NCBI GenBank assembly: GCA_021808425.1
Contig: JAKBBS010000054.1
Location: 1 to 17,827 of the forward strand
Length of the DNA: 17,827 nucleotides
From: Actinomycetes bacterium
GTDB lineage: Bacteria; Actinomycetota; Acidimicrobiia; Acidimicrobiales; Palsa-688
Direction: 5' to 3'
Within the stretch, counting starts at the first letter, position 1, and every line of letters begins with the position of its first letter. Positions 7,984 through 15,081 of the stretch are shown here, in pieces. The notes below the pieces were generated by a model. The model saw only the letters and a program-made list of their open reading frames with translations, searched no databases and had not been told where the DNA came from. A program made the translations under genes and the position numbers.

Positions 7984-8472
7984 TCAGCGGGGTTGTGTGA
8001 CCATCATCAGCAAGGCCCCCAGAAACAATAGGTCGCTCGCAGCGCCCGCCCATGCCAGTCGCGTCGCGTGCAACCGCAACTCGTCGGCGCGGGTTGTTTT
8101 TGAGCGGAGCCGGGCCTCAGTCGGCCGGACCACACCGAGGAGCAAGGTCCCGGCGACAATCCATACGACCATGCCTGCGATCGCCCAAAGGTGGCCGTAC
8201 TCGGATCCGCCGGGGCGAACCGCCATAGCCGCTATCCCAAAGACCGGCGCGATGATCACCCCGAGCGATGCGGAGGTGCGCCCAGACAGGTAGCGCCTCA
8301 ATTCGCCGAGGTTGCCGCCCCTCGCGATCGCCCCGTAAGCCCCGCTCAGCGCAACCGACCCGAAGCCGATGATCGCGAAAGTGACGTGTAGGCCGACGAG
8401 GACATCGTAGATCGCCGGGTGGCCTGCGGGATGTCCGTTGCGGATTGCTCCGAGCAGGATCACGAGCTGCAT
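7984..8472 (-). CDS. Small integral membrane protein with four predicted helices, function unknown
   Basis: This 162-residue protein has four hydrophobic segments at roughly 24-48, 67-86, 94-115 and 138-158. They are separated by short polar loops containing GGNLGELRRYLSGR and RPTEARLRSKTTRADELR. A histidine (H29, in VGLHVTF) sits in the first helix, as in DUF2269-like membrane proteins, but I cannot assign the family with confidence. ATG 8472 is preceded by GTGAG, a weak ribosome binding site. The gene sits 31 bases after the acyl-CoA synthetase and 25 bases before the E1 gene, on the same strand, so it is part of the operon. No catalytic motif was seen. Confidence 0.72.
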   Translation of the reverse strand: MQLVILLGAIRNGHPAGHPAIYDVLVGLHVTFAIIGFGSVALSGAYGAIARGGNLGELRRYLSGRTSASLGVIIAPVFGIAAMAVRPGGSEYGHLWAIAGMVVWIVAGTLLLGVVRPTEARLRSKTTRADELRLHATRLAWAGAASDLLFLGALLMMVTQPR

Positions 8473-8503
8473 CTCACGCGTTACTGCGGCATCCCTTGCA
8501 GAA

Positions 8504-10195
8504 TCAGGGAGCCGTACCGCCTGAAGGCTCAGCCTCCGGAGTCTCCCGACCTCGCTCGCCTCGCCCCACCAGGCCGAGAGACTCTAAAGCGACGTCGCGA
8601 AGCCGCCGGTAGTCGACTTTGCCACTCGGGGATCGCCCAACACTGTCCACTACGACGAGGCGCCGCGGGGCTTTGTAGCCGGCGAGAGTCCGCCGGGACC
8701 ACTCTGCGAGATCGGCGAGCGAAGGGGCCTCCGGCCCGGCCGGCTCGACGACAGCTACGACCATCTCCCCGAAGCGGTCGTCGGCTACGCCGACGACGAC
8801 GGCGTCGGCGACGCCAGGGTGAGTCACGAGCGCCTGCTCGACCTCCTCGGGGAAGATCTTCTCGCCCCCGCTATTTATGCATACCGAGCCTCGCCCGAGC
8901 AGTTGTAGCGAACCGTCGGCTGCCACCGTTGCATAGTCGCCCGGAACGCTCCAGCGTTCCCCGTTGATGATCCTGAACGTCGCCGCGGTCTTCGTCTCGT
9001 CCTTGTAGTAGCCGACCGGTCCCCTTCCACGGAGGGCCACCAGGCCCCTCTCTCCCGAACCCGGCTCGACGAACCGGCCGTCGTCGCCGATCACCACCGT
9101 GTCGGCGCCTAAAGAGAAACCGGCGGTGCCAGACACCTCCGACGCGGTCGAAGTCGAGCGCGCAATGCCGATCGCCTCAGAGGAGCCGAGTGTGTCGACC
9201 AGCACCAGGCGTGGATTGTGGCGGAGCAAGCCTTGCTTGGTCTCGGCCGACCAAATCACTCCGGAGCTCACGATCAGCCAAAGCGACGATATGTCCCAGC
9301 GGCCCGGCTCGGCGTCGAGCGTAGCCAGGATGGGCTTGGCGAACGCGTCGCCGACGATGGACATCTCGGTTACCCGCTCGGCCGCAACCAGGTCCAGCAG
9401 CGCTACCGGATCGAAGTGCCGCCCTTCGGGCATCAGGATCGAACCTGCGCACGCCATGACCGACATGGCTGTGAAAAGGCCAGTCCCGTGCATGAGCGGA
9501 GGCCCGGGAACGAGACGTCCCGGCGGATGGCGTAGAGGACCTTGGAGGGTCGCCCGCACATCGGCAAGCGTGCCGTCCTTCGGGTAGCGAACCCCGCCGG
9601 TGCGGTTCAAGACGTCGAAAAGGTCGTCCTGGCGCCACATCACGCCCTTCGGCATGCCGGTCGTGCCACCGGTGTAGATGAAAAGGAGATCGTCGCCGCT
9701 CCTCGAGGGCTCCGATCCGGACCACCCACCTGAGATCGCAGCATCCTCGTAGGGCGTCGCCCAGGGCGGACAGTCGAACCCTTGCTCTGCGACCCACAGC
9801 CACAGGCGCACCGCCTGAAGTTTGTCTTTGATCGTCTCCACGCGCTCAGCGAACGATGCGTGGAACACGACCGCCTCCGCGTCACAGTTCTCCCAGAGGT
9901 AAAGAAGCTCCGACTCGCTGTAGCGGTAGTTGGTGTTGACAGGCACGAGGCTCGCCTTGAAACACGCGTACACCACCTCGATGTACTCGGGGCAGTTGTA
10001 GAGGTACTGGGCCACCTTCGCCCCTGACTTCAGCCCTGTTTTCCGCAGTGAGCTTGCGACGTTGGTCGCCCGCAAGTCGAGCTCGCTCCACGACAGTCGC
10101 CGTTCGCCCTGCGCAACGGCGAGACGGTCGGGGAAGGTGTCGGCGACGACGTCCCAGACGTCCGCGAAATTCCAGTTGCTGGCCCGGGAGGTCAT
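8504..10195 (-). CDS. FadD-type acyl-CoA synthetase (AMP-forming)
   Basis: This 563-residue adenylate-forming enzyme would activate a carboxylic acid with ATP and CoA. Motifs in order are the phosphate-binding loop YTGGTTGMPKG (174-184) followed by VMWR, DTLGSSEAIG (334-343), the hinge region with GDYA (419-422), LLGRGSVCINSGGEKIFPEE (432-451), and the C-terminal catalytic lysine K526 in SPSGKVDYRR. The VMWR form is typical of actinobacterial FadD proteins such as those of sterol side-chain breakdown. The substrate is not determined; a medium or branched fatty acid would suit the operon. The frame stays open to 10351, but the start is taken as ATG 10195. It forms an ATGA overlap with the hydrolase stop, and the protein then begins right before the family's conserved N-terminus. 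The C-terminal tail (about 545-563) is low complexity. Confidence 0.93.
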   Translation of the reverse strand: MTSRASNWNFADVWDVVADTFPDRLAVAQGERRLSWSELDLRATNVASSLRKTGLKSGAKVAQYLYNCPEYIEVVYACFKASLVPVNTNYRYSESELLYLWENCDAEAVVFHASFAERVETIKDKLQAVRLWLWVAEQGFDCPPWATPYEDAAISGGWSGSEPSRSGDDLLFIYTGGTTGMPKGVMWRQDDLFDVLNRTGGVRYPKDGTLADVRATLQGPLRHPPGRLVPGPPLMHGTGLFTAMSVMACAGSILMPEGRHFDPVALLDLVAAERVTEMSIVGDAFAKPILATLDAEPGRWDISSLWLIVSSGVIWSAETKQGLLRHNPRLVLVDTLGSSEAIGIARSTSTASEVSGTAGFSLGADTVVIGDDGRFVEPGSGERGLVALRGRGPVGYYKDETKTAATFRIINGERWSVPGDYATVAADGSLQLLGRGSVCINSGGEKIFPEEVEQALVTHPGVADAVVVGVADDRFGEMVVAVVEPAGPEAPSLADLAEWSRRTLAGYKAPRRLVVVDSVGRSPSGKVDYRRLRDVALESLGLVGRGERGRETPEAEPSGGTAP

Positions 10196-11256
10196 GCGCG
10201 ATGTTGCACGTCGCTGACCGCCCATCGTGACGGTTCTCCGACAAGCTCCGCCAGGATCCCCTGGTTGCGCAGATAGTTGAGATGCGCGAGCGTCTCGCCG
10301 GTCGCGGCGCGGCGCATCCACCCTCGAATTTGCTCCCACGGCCGGCTCCATGTCATTACGCTGGCGATCTCCCAGGTGGTGTCCTTGCCGGATTGGATCG
10401 CGTCGACCACCTCGTCGAAGCGCTCGCTGTGGTGCTTCTTTAACTCCGAGACGCGTCCCTGCAGGTCGACGAACCGGTGCTCGTGAGCAGGAAGAACCTC
10501 GTCGGCGTCGAACGCTGCGACCTTGTCGAGCGACATCAGAAAGTCCCCGAGGGGGTCAGCTCCGGCCTGGGGATGAAATGAGATGTTCGGCGTTATCCGC
10601 GGAAGGACATGGTCACCGGACAGCATCAGCCGGTTCGACGCCTCGTAGAGGCAGATATGGCCCGGTGAATGGCCCGGAGTCCAGATCACGGTAAGGTCCC
10701 AGCCTGGGATTTCGGCCTTGTCGCCGTCGTTGACCATCACGTCCGGTGGCACCGCCCACACCCAGGAGCGGATCGGCATCGACGCGTCGCGAAGCTCCGC
10801 TATCTCGCCTTCGGGTGCCCCGTCCCTGCGAAGCATCACACCGATCCTCTCCAAGAGATCGGACGGCTCGTCGTAGCGGTCCTCGATCAGTGCCGCATCG
10901 GCCGGGTGCAATGCGACCCACGCGCCTGACGCCTCACGGACACGACCCGCGAGCCCGTAGTGGTCGGGGTGGATGTGGGTGACAACGACACCGCGCACAT
11001 CAGATATCGCGAAGCCGGCGGTCTCGACGCCTGCGACGAGCGTCTCGTATGCCTCGTCGGTGTTCCAACCAGCGTCGACCAGGTACGCTCCATTAGGCGT
11101 CTCGAAGAGGTAGACGAGGACGTAGCGCAGCGGGTTGTTCGGGATCGGGACCGGTAGGCTCCACAGCCCCGGGCGGACCACCTCCACAGGCGGGAGCGCC
11201 GGCAAGCCGGTATCGGACTCACCCGATCGGGAGTCGCCCGCTTGGGGATCACTCAT
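10192..11256 (-). CDS. Metallo-beta-lactamase-fold hydrolase (glyoxalase II-like)
   Basis: This 354-residue protein has the full zinc-ligand set of the fold: THIHPDH (H94, H96, D98, H99), H196 in TPGHSPGH, D215 in SGDHVLP, and H258 in PAHEHR. A C-terminal helical extension (about 270-354), with a segment on WEQIRGWMRRAATGETLAHL, resembles the winged-helix tail of lactamase-like hydrolases that cleave thioesters or similar bonds. It is probably a cytoplasmic thioester or lactone hydrolase. The substrate is unknown, but its ATGA overlap with the acyl-CoA synthetase suggests linked acyl-CoA metabolism. ATG 11256 is preferred over a GTG three codons earlier; neither has a clear ribosome binding site. 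It is the first gene of the leftward operon. Annotation as a polyketide cyclase-type or LACTB2-like enzyme would also be reasonable. Confidence 0.88.
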   Translation of the reverse strand: MSDPQAGDSRSGESDTGLPALPPVEVVRPGLWSLPVPIPNNPLRYVLVYLFETPNGAYLVDAGWNTDEAYETLVAGVETAGFAISDVRGVVVTHIHPDHYGLAGRVREASGAWVALHPADAALIEDRYDEPSDLLERIGVMLRRDGAPEGEIAELRDASMPIRSWVWAVPPDVMVNDGDKAEIPGWDLTVIWTPGHSPGHICLYEASNRLMLSGDHVLPRITPNISFHPQAGADPLGDFLMSLDKVAAFDADEVLPAHEHRFVDLQGRVSELKKHHSERFDEVVDAIQSGKDTTWEIASVMTWSRPWEQIRGWMRRAATGETLAHLNYLRNQGILAELVGEPSRWAVSDVQHRA

Positions 11257-11443
11257 CGTCTGCACTCATCGGGAAGCACGCATGTGTATCGACCATCACA
11301 AGCCAGCTTGCCACGTAGCGCTCCTTCGGCGCCTCCCCGCCCCCGCCGCAGCGTCTTTGATGCCCCCGCCTCTCCCCCACACCGCCGCCCTCGTCCGTGC
11401 GACGTGCTGGCAACCCGCTCGGTCTCTTGCGTAGATTGCCGGG
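11257..11443. other. Divergent intergenic region between hydrolase operon and GNAT gene
   Basis: This is the only gap over 150 bases between confident genes, apart from the left edge. It holds the TAGATT -10 of the GNAT gene at its right end. For the leftward operon no TANNNT with the 6-base spacing to either candidate start was found, and no convincing -35/-10 pair was seen, so that promoter remains unplaced. No terminator or RNA gene was noticed. Confidence 0.5.
11432..11437 (+). promoter_or_regulatory. Putative -10 element TAGATT, leaderless start of the GNAT gene
   Basis: TAGATT fits TANNNT and ends 6 bases before the ATG at 11444, with no Shine-Dalgarno sequence between. A possible weak -35 TGGCAA lies at 11408-11413 with an 18-base spacer. 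The arrangement predicts a leaderless transcript. Confidence 0.5.
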
Positions 11444-12571
11444 ATGACCGCAGTACAGATACGTCAGATGAGGAGGCTGCCCGGCCGGCGGACCTTCGTC
11501 GACGTGCCCTTTCGCATTCACGGAGGAAACCCGGCCTGGATCCCACCGCTTCGCATCAGTGTCTACGACAGGCTCTCCCCCAAGCATCCGGCCGCGGACC
11601 ATCAAAAGACTGCGCTGTGGGTAGCCTTCCGCAACGGGCGGCCCGTCGGTCGCATCGCGGCGTGCATCGACAGCCAGTTCAATAGCTACCACTCCTGCAA
11701 CTGGGCCTGGATCGGTTTCTACGACTGCTTCGACGACGCCGAGGCATCCGGTGCCCTCTTCGACGCTGCGCGTGCATGGGCCCGTCTCGGCGGTGCCGAC
11801 ACTGTCATAGGCCCCGCCAACTTCACAACCAACGATGAGCTCGGACTGCTCGTCGACGGATTCGAAGACCCTGCTGCTCTGCTGACACTGGAGAACCCAC
11901 CGTACTACGAACGTCTTTGGACCAGCTACGGATGGGAGCAGTCGATGGACCTGTGGGCGTGGCGCTTCGAGCGGTCCGCCACGACTCTCTCCGAACGCCA
12001 GCAGAGAACCCTTGCACGCATCGAAAAGCGTGCCGGGGTTCGAGCCAGAAGCATCGACATGTCGGACTTCGACGCCGAAGTGAGCCGCTTCTTCGAGATC
12101 TACAACGCCGCGTGGCAGAACAACTGGGCGTTTGCGCCGATGCCGGAACCCGAGGTCCGCCACCTGGCGCGCCAATTGAAGACAGTGATCCGACCAGAGT
12201 GGGCGTTCGGCCTGGAGACCCTCGACGGCACGGTCGTCGCAGTGTGCCTCGCCGTCCCTGACCTGAACCAGGTGATGCGCAAGGTCCGAAGCGGAAGGCT
12301 GTTCCCACTCGGCTGGTACCCGCTCCTACGAGAATCCAAGACGGTCACCCGGGCAAGGGTCTGGGCACTCGGGGTCCGCCCGGACTACCAGCATCTGGCC
12401 CTCGGCCCCCTCCTCTACCGGGAGATCGTCGAGCGGCTCATGGCCGACCCGCGCATCGAGACTGCAGAAGCGTCGTGGACACTCGCAAGCAATCACCAGA
12501 TCAACGATCAGTTGGCAGCGATGGGCGCCCACCGCTCGAAGGTGTGGCGCCTCTACCAGCTGCGGCTATGA
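11444..12571 (+). CDS. GNAT-fold acyltransferase, bacterial ceramide synthase (bCerS)-like
   Basis: The 375-residue protein belongs to a large GNAT-type family recognisable by FVDVPFRIHGGNPAWIPPLR (18-37), WVAFRNGRPVGRIAACID (59-76), GFYDCFDD (91-98) and NDELGLLVDGFEDP (130-143). A second acetyltransferase-like part runs to the C-terminus, with ALGVRPDY and LGPLLYREI. Relatives of this general type include the Caulobacter bacterial ceramide synthase, which N-acylates a long-chain base; others are annotated only as N-acetyltransferase or, wrongly, dATP pyrophosphohydrolase. Acyltransfer from acyl-CoA to an amine is therefore likely, but the substrate is inferred from context. The next gene, on the opposite strand with a 6-base tail-to-tail overlap, is a serine-palmitoyltransferase-like enzyme, which would supply such an amine. 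ATG 11444 is supported by the TAGATT element 6 bases upstream. Confidence 0.8.
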   Translation: MTAVQIRQMRRLPGRRTFVDVPFRIHGGNPAWIPPLRISVYDRLSPKHPAADHQKTALWVAFRNGRPVGRIAACIDSQFNSYHSCNWAWIGFYDCFDDAEASGALFDAARAWARLGGADTVIGPANFTTNDELGLLVDGFEDPAALLTLENPPYYERLWTSYGWEQSMDLWAWRFERSATTLSERQQRTLARIEKRAGVRARSIDMSDFDAEVSRFFEIYNAAWQNNWAFAPMPEPEVRHLARQLKTVIRPEWAFGLETLDGTVVAVCLAVPDLNQVMRKVRSGRLFPLGWYPLLRESKTVTRARVWALGVRPDYQHLALGPLLYREIVERLMADPRIETAEASWTLASNHQINDQLAAMGAHRSKVWRLYQLRL

Positions 12572-13852
12572 CTGGGCTTTCGGTGCGTCGCTTAGGCCCG
12601 CGACCTCGTCGCGTGCCCGCTCGAACGCACTAAGGGCTTGGACGATGTCTGCTTCGGTGTGGGTCGCCATGACAGACGTGCGAAGGAGCGCCTTGGGGAC
12701 TGCGGGAGGTATCGCGCAGTTCGTGTAGACGCCATGCGACAAAAGTGCGTTCCATAGAAGTCCGGCTTGCCACACGTCGCCCACCCAAACCGGAACGATC
12801 GCGCTCCCAGAAGAGTCGCCGACGTCGAAACCAAGGTCTGCCAGGCCGCTTCGAAGCTGCCCAGCTCTTGCCAGCACCGATTCGCGACGCCAGTCCTCAT
12901 CGCGGGCGATCCTCCCGGCCTCGAGAGCAGCAGCGAGCGCGGCGGGGACCCCTGAAGCCGTGAACATGAGCGGCCTGCAGGTGATAGTCAGGTAGTCGAT
13001 TACCTCGCGCGGGCCGGCCACGAAACCTCCGCAGCTGGCAAGCGACTTCGAGAAAGTCCCTACAACCAGATCGGCTTCAACCCCCGCAGCGGCCGCCGTG
13101 CCGGCACCGCTCGGCCCTACCACGCCCAAGGCATGAGCTTCGTCCACGAGGAGCCGGGCTCCGAAGCTGCGACATATCGACGATATCTCCGTCAAAGGGG
13201 CCGAGTCACCCTCCATAGAGTAGATACCGTCGACGGCCACCATCACGCCCCCCGACGCCGGTTGCTCCCGCCAACTGCGCAGGGCACGGCGCAGACTGTT
13301 CGGTCTGTTGTGGCGGAAAGCCCGAAGTGTTCCGCTGGAGTACCGAGCTCCGTCGACGAGGCTGGCGTGGGCGGCCGAATCAACGACTACAGCGTCGTCG
13401 GAGCCGATCATCGAGCCAAGCAAGCCGAGGTTAGCCACGTACCCAGTCGTGTAGACGAGCGCCGCTTCTGCGCCCATCCAGTCGGCGATCATCTCTTCGA
13501 GCTCGGCGTGCATCGGCAGCGTCCCGTTGAGCAGCCGGCTTCCTGTCACACCGGTCCCGTACCGGTCGACGGCGTCACGGGCCGCCCGGCGCACCCTCGC
13601 ATCCGCGGTAAGTCCGAGATAGTTGTTCGAGCCAAGCATCACGACCGGTCGCCCCTCGAACACAGAGCGCGGACCTACCTCACCTTCGATCGCACGGTAG
13701 AAAGGCAGAAGGCCCATCGACTGGGCCCCGCGCCATTCTTCGAGCCGGGGGTCGGCGGCCTTCGCGAAAACGTCGGCCTCGGGTTTGACGGTGCCGTCGC
13801 TTTCGTGCCCCGCTGCATCGTCATCCACTATCGGGAGCGCTCCATTCGCCAA
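12566..13852 (-). CDS. Alpha-oxoamine synthase, serine palmitoyltransferase-like (PLP-dependent)
   Basis: This 428-residue fold-type I PLP enzyme condenses an amino acid with an acyl-CoA or acyl-ACP, releasing CO2. Key features are LGSNNYLGL (73-81), YGTGVTGSRLLNGT (98-111), the PLP-stacking H162 in DSAAHASLVDG, DEAH with D237 and H240, and the Schiff-base lysine K269 in VGTFSKSLASCGGF. The GTFSKSxxxxGGF form and AHASLVDGARYS resemble serine palmitoyltransferase more than glycine C-acetyltransferase (TLGKALGG) or BioF (TFGKxFG). It may thus make a 3-keto long-chain base, but other oxoamines are possible. The N-terminal 35 residues are poorly conserved. No ATG is available near the start; TTG 13852 is used, after an in-frame TAG about 30 bases upstream. 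It follows the glycosidase gene by 4 bases and is probably cotranscribed. Confidence 0.87.
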   Translation of the reverse strand: MANGALPIVDDDAAGHESDGTVKPEADVFAKAADPRLEEWRGAQSMGLLPFYRAIEGEVGPRSVFEGRPVVMLGSNNYLGLTADARVRRAARDAVDRYGTGVTGSRLLNGTLPMHAELEEMIADWMGAEAALVYTTGYVANLGLLGSMIGSDDAVVVDSAAHASLVDGARYSSGTLRAFRHNRPNSLRRALRSWREQPASGGVMVAVDGIYSMEGDSAPLTEISSICRSFGARLLVDEAHALGVVGPSGAGTAAAAGVEADLVVGTFSKSLASCGGFVAGPREVIDYLTITCRPLMFTASGVPAALAAALEAGRIARDEDWRRESVLARAGQLRSGLADLGFDVGDSSGSAIVPVWVGDVWQAGLLWNALLSHGVYTNCAIPPAVPKALLRTSVMATHTEADIVQALSAFERARDEVAGLSDAPKAQS

Positions 13853-13856
13853 CAGT

Positions 13857-14972
13857 TCAACCAGCGGTCGCTATACGAGCCGACATTGTAACGAAGTCAC
13901 GGGCCCAGGCAGCCTCGAAGAAGGTCGCAGGACCTTGCACTGTGGAAGCAACGAGCTTAGATCCGTTAGCCGGAGACGCTAGGCCGCCCGGCGGGGGGTT
14001 GTATGTCGCGAGGACAGTCCAGTTCGGGTTGATGTCGAGCTGCATCCCTCGAATCGCCCCGGCAGCGACGAGAAGCTGCGCCAACTGCAACGGCGCTAGA
14101 GAAGGGCCGGTGACATATACGAGCGCCCCGTCCGCAGTTATGCCGAGGCCGGAGCGCCACTGGTTCTCGATTCCGGCGCCCACGCAGGTGTTGACGCCGC
14201 AGGTCGCACCCCAGTCAAGCCAGTACGGGGTGGACGCCAAGGCAGTCGGTTGGCCGTTTGCGACCAGCGGAACCAGGTTCTGGCGGACAGCAACGACGTT
14301 TGATGTCATCGAGACGTCGGATCCCCACGCGCCTACGTTGACCGACCCGTCAGAGTAGATGACCAGCGATGCGGCACCAGTGACGAGGGGGTCAATGACC
14401 TTTCCCTCCGTGTAGTAGCCGCCGTGAGCTACCGACATCATGAAGCCGCCGTTGAACGCCGCCACGAGCGACGCTGCCTGCGCCGGCAGGACAGGCGCCG
14501 TGAAGATGTACGGCCCGCCGCCAGGGCTGAGAGACCCGGAGTACAACCGAGCGGAAAGCAGTCGGGTGTCCATCCACGCTACCCCGGCGGCGGTGCTGCC
14601 TCCGGGTGGGACGAGGTTCGTCTCGTATATAGCGGGGTTGCCTCCAACCGTTCGCCCCGCCGGAGACCAGACCCCCTGCCCCTGCACGCCGGCTCCCCCT
14701 ATCGGGGTGACCGACGCCGGCGCGCGAAGCGGCGTGATAGCCGGAACCGGGGCTGTCGTGGACGTAGTCGAGCTGGACGACGTCGAGGTTGGGTCGGCGT
14801 GGGAGGTCGTGGGCGATGTCGAGGCTTGCGACGTGCCAGCTGACTGCGGCGTTCCTGCTGCCGACGCGGATTTCGCGCCCCCGGATGCCCCTCCACACGA
14901 GGTCGCCGTCAGAGCACATGCGCATGCCAGAGCCAACCAGGACGCCCGTTTGTAGCGAGTGTTTCGAAGCAC
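13857..14972 (-). CDS. Exported phosphodiester glycosidase (NAGPA)-like protein, possible lipoprotein
   Basis: Taking GTG 14972 as the start gives 371 residues. The N-terminus has a basic stretch RNTRYKR, a hydrophobic core ASWLALACACALTA and a cysteine C26. TATSC is a marginal lipobox, so lipoprotein export is likely but not certain. Residues about 28-80 are a Ser/Thr/Ala-rich disordered linker. The rest fits the NAGPA (phosphodiester glycosidase) domain: AAFNGGF (171-177), YSDGSVNVGAWG (206-217), RSGLGITADG (273-282) and GMQLDINPNW (309-318). The family's usual D-G-G-G-S end motif is here DINPNW, keeping the aspartate but not the glycines, so activity may differ. The open frame extends upstream to 15056, but the 14972 start has a TATCGT element exactly 6 bases upstream and gives a better signal peptide. 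The oxoamine synthase gene begins 4 bases after its stop. Confidence 0.8.
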   Translation of the reverse strand: MLRNTRYKRASWLALACACALTATSCGGASGGAKSASAAGTPQSAGTSQASTSPTTSHADPTSTSSSSTTSTTAPVPAITPLRAPASVTPIGGAGVQGQGVWSPAGRTVGGNPAIYETNLVPPGGSTAAGVAWMDTRLLSARLYSGSLSPGGGPYIFTAPVLPAQAASLVAAFNGGFMMSVAHGGYYTEGKVIDPLVTGAASLVIYSDGSVNVGAWGSDVSMTSNVVAVRQNLVPLVANGQPTALASTPYWLDWGATCGVNTCVGAGIENQWRSGLGITADGALVYVTGPSLAPLQLAQLLVAAGAIRGMQLDINPNWTVLATYNPPPGGLASPANGSKLVASTVQGPATFFEAAWARDFVTMSARIATAG

Positions 14973-14978
14973 CGCTCG

Positions 14979-14984
14979 ACGATA
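14979..14984 (-). promoter_or_regulatory. Putative -10 element TATCGT, leaderless start of the glycosidase-synthase operon
   Basis: On the minus strand TATCGT is followed by CGAGCG and then GTG (14972). The 6-base spacing is the same as for the three rightward genes. This supports the internal GTG as start rather than the upstream ATG at 15056. It lies in the 109-base divergent region shared with the amidohydrolase promoter. Confidence 0.45.
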
Positions 14985-15069
14985 GGCGTCGCGACGTCGC
15001 AGTGGGCAGCACCCGCCCAGGCCCCGCCCTTGCAGCACGCCCACCCCGCCTTGCATCTGTGCGTGGGCC

Positions 15070-15075
15070 TAGGAT
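15070..15075 (+). promoter_or_regulatory. Putative -10 element TAGGAT, leaderless start of the amidohydrolase gene
   Basis: TAGGAT fits TANNNT, followed by CGGCAC and the ATG at 15082. There is no Shine-Dalgarno sequence in the 6-base gap. A TTGCAT lies at 15051-15056, but its 13-base spacing is too short for a normal -35, so only the -10 element is claimed. Confidence 0.5.
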
Positions 15076-15081
15076 CGGCAC

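Noticed and set aside
10196..10351. N-terminal extension of the acyl-CoA synthetase by 52 residues
   Set aside because: The extension is Arg-rich and overlaps the conserved end of the hydrolase; the ATGA overlap start at 10195 fits the family N-terminus better.
11249..12175. 308-residue open frame on the minus strand over the divergent region and GNAT gene
   Set aside because: It is mostly antisense to the GNAT protein's conserved N-terminal half and has no motif; it would overlap the hydrolase start.
14973..15056. Upstream ATG start for the glycosidase gene, adding 28 residues
   Set aside because: It would place a Gly/Arg-rich stretch before the signal peptide; GTG 14972 gives a standard signal peptide and has TATCGT 6 bases upstream.
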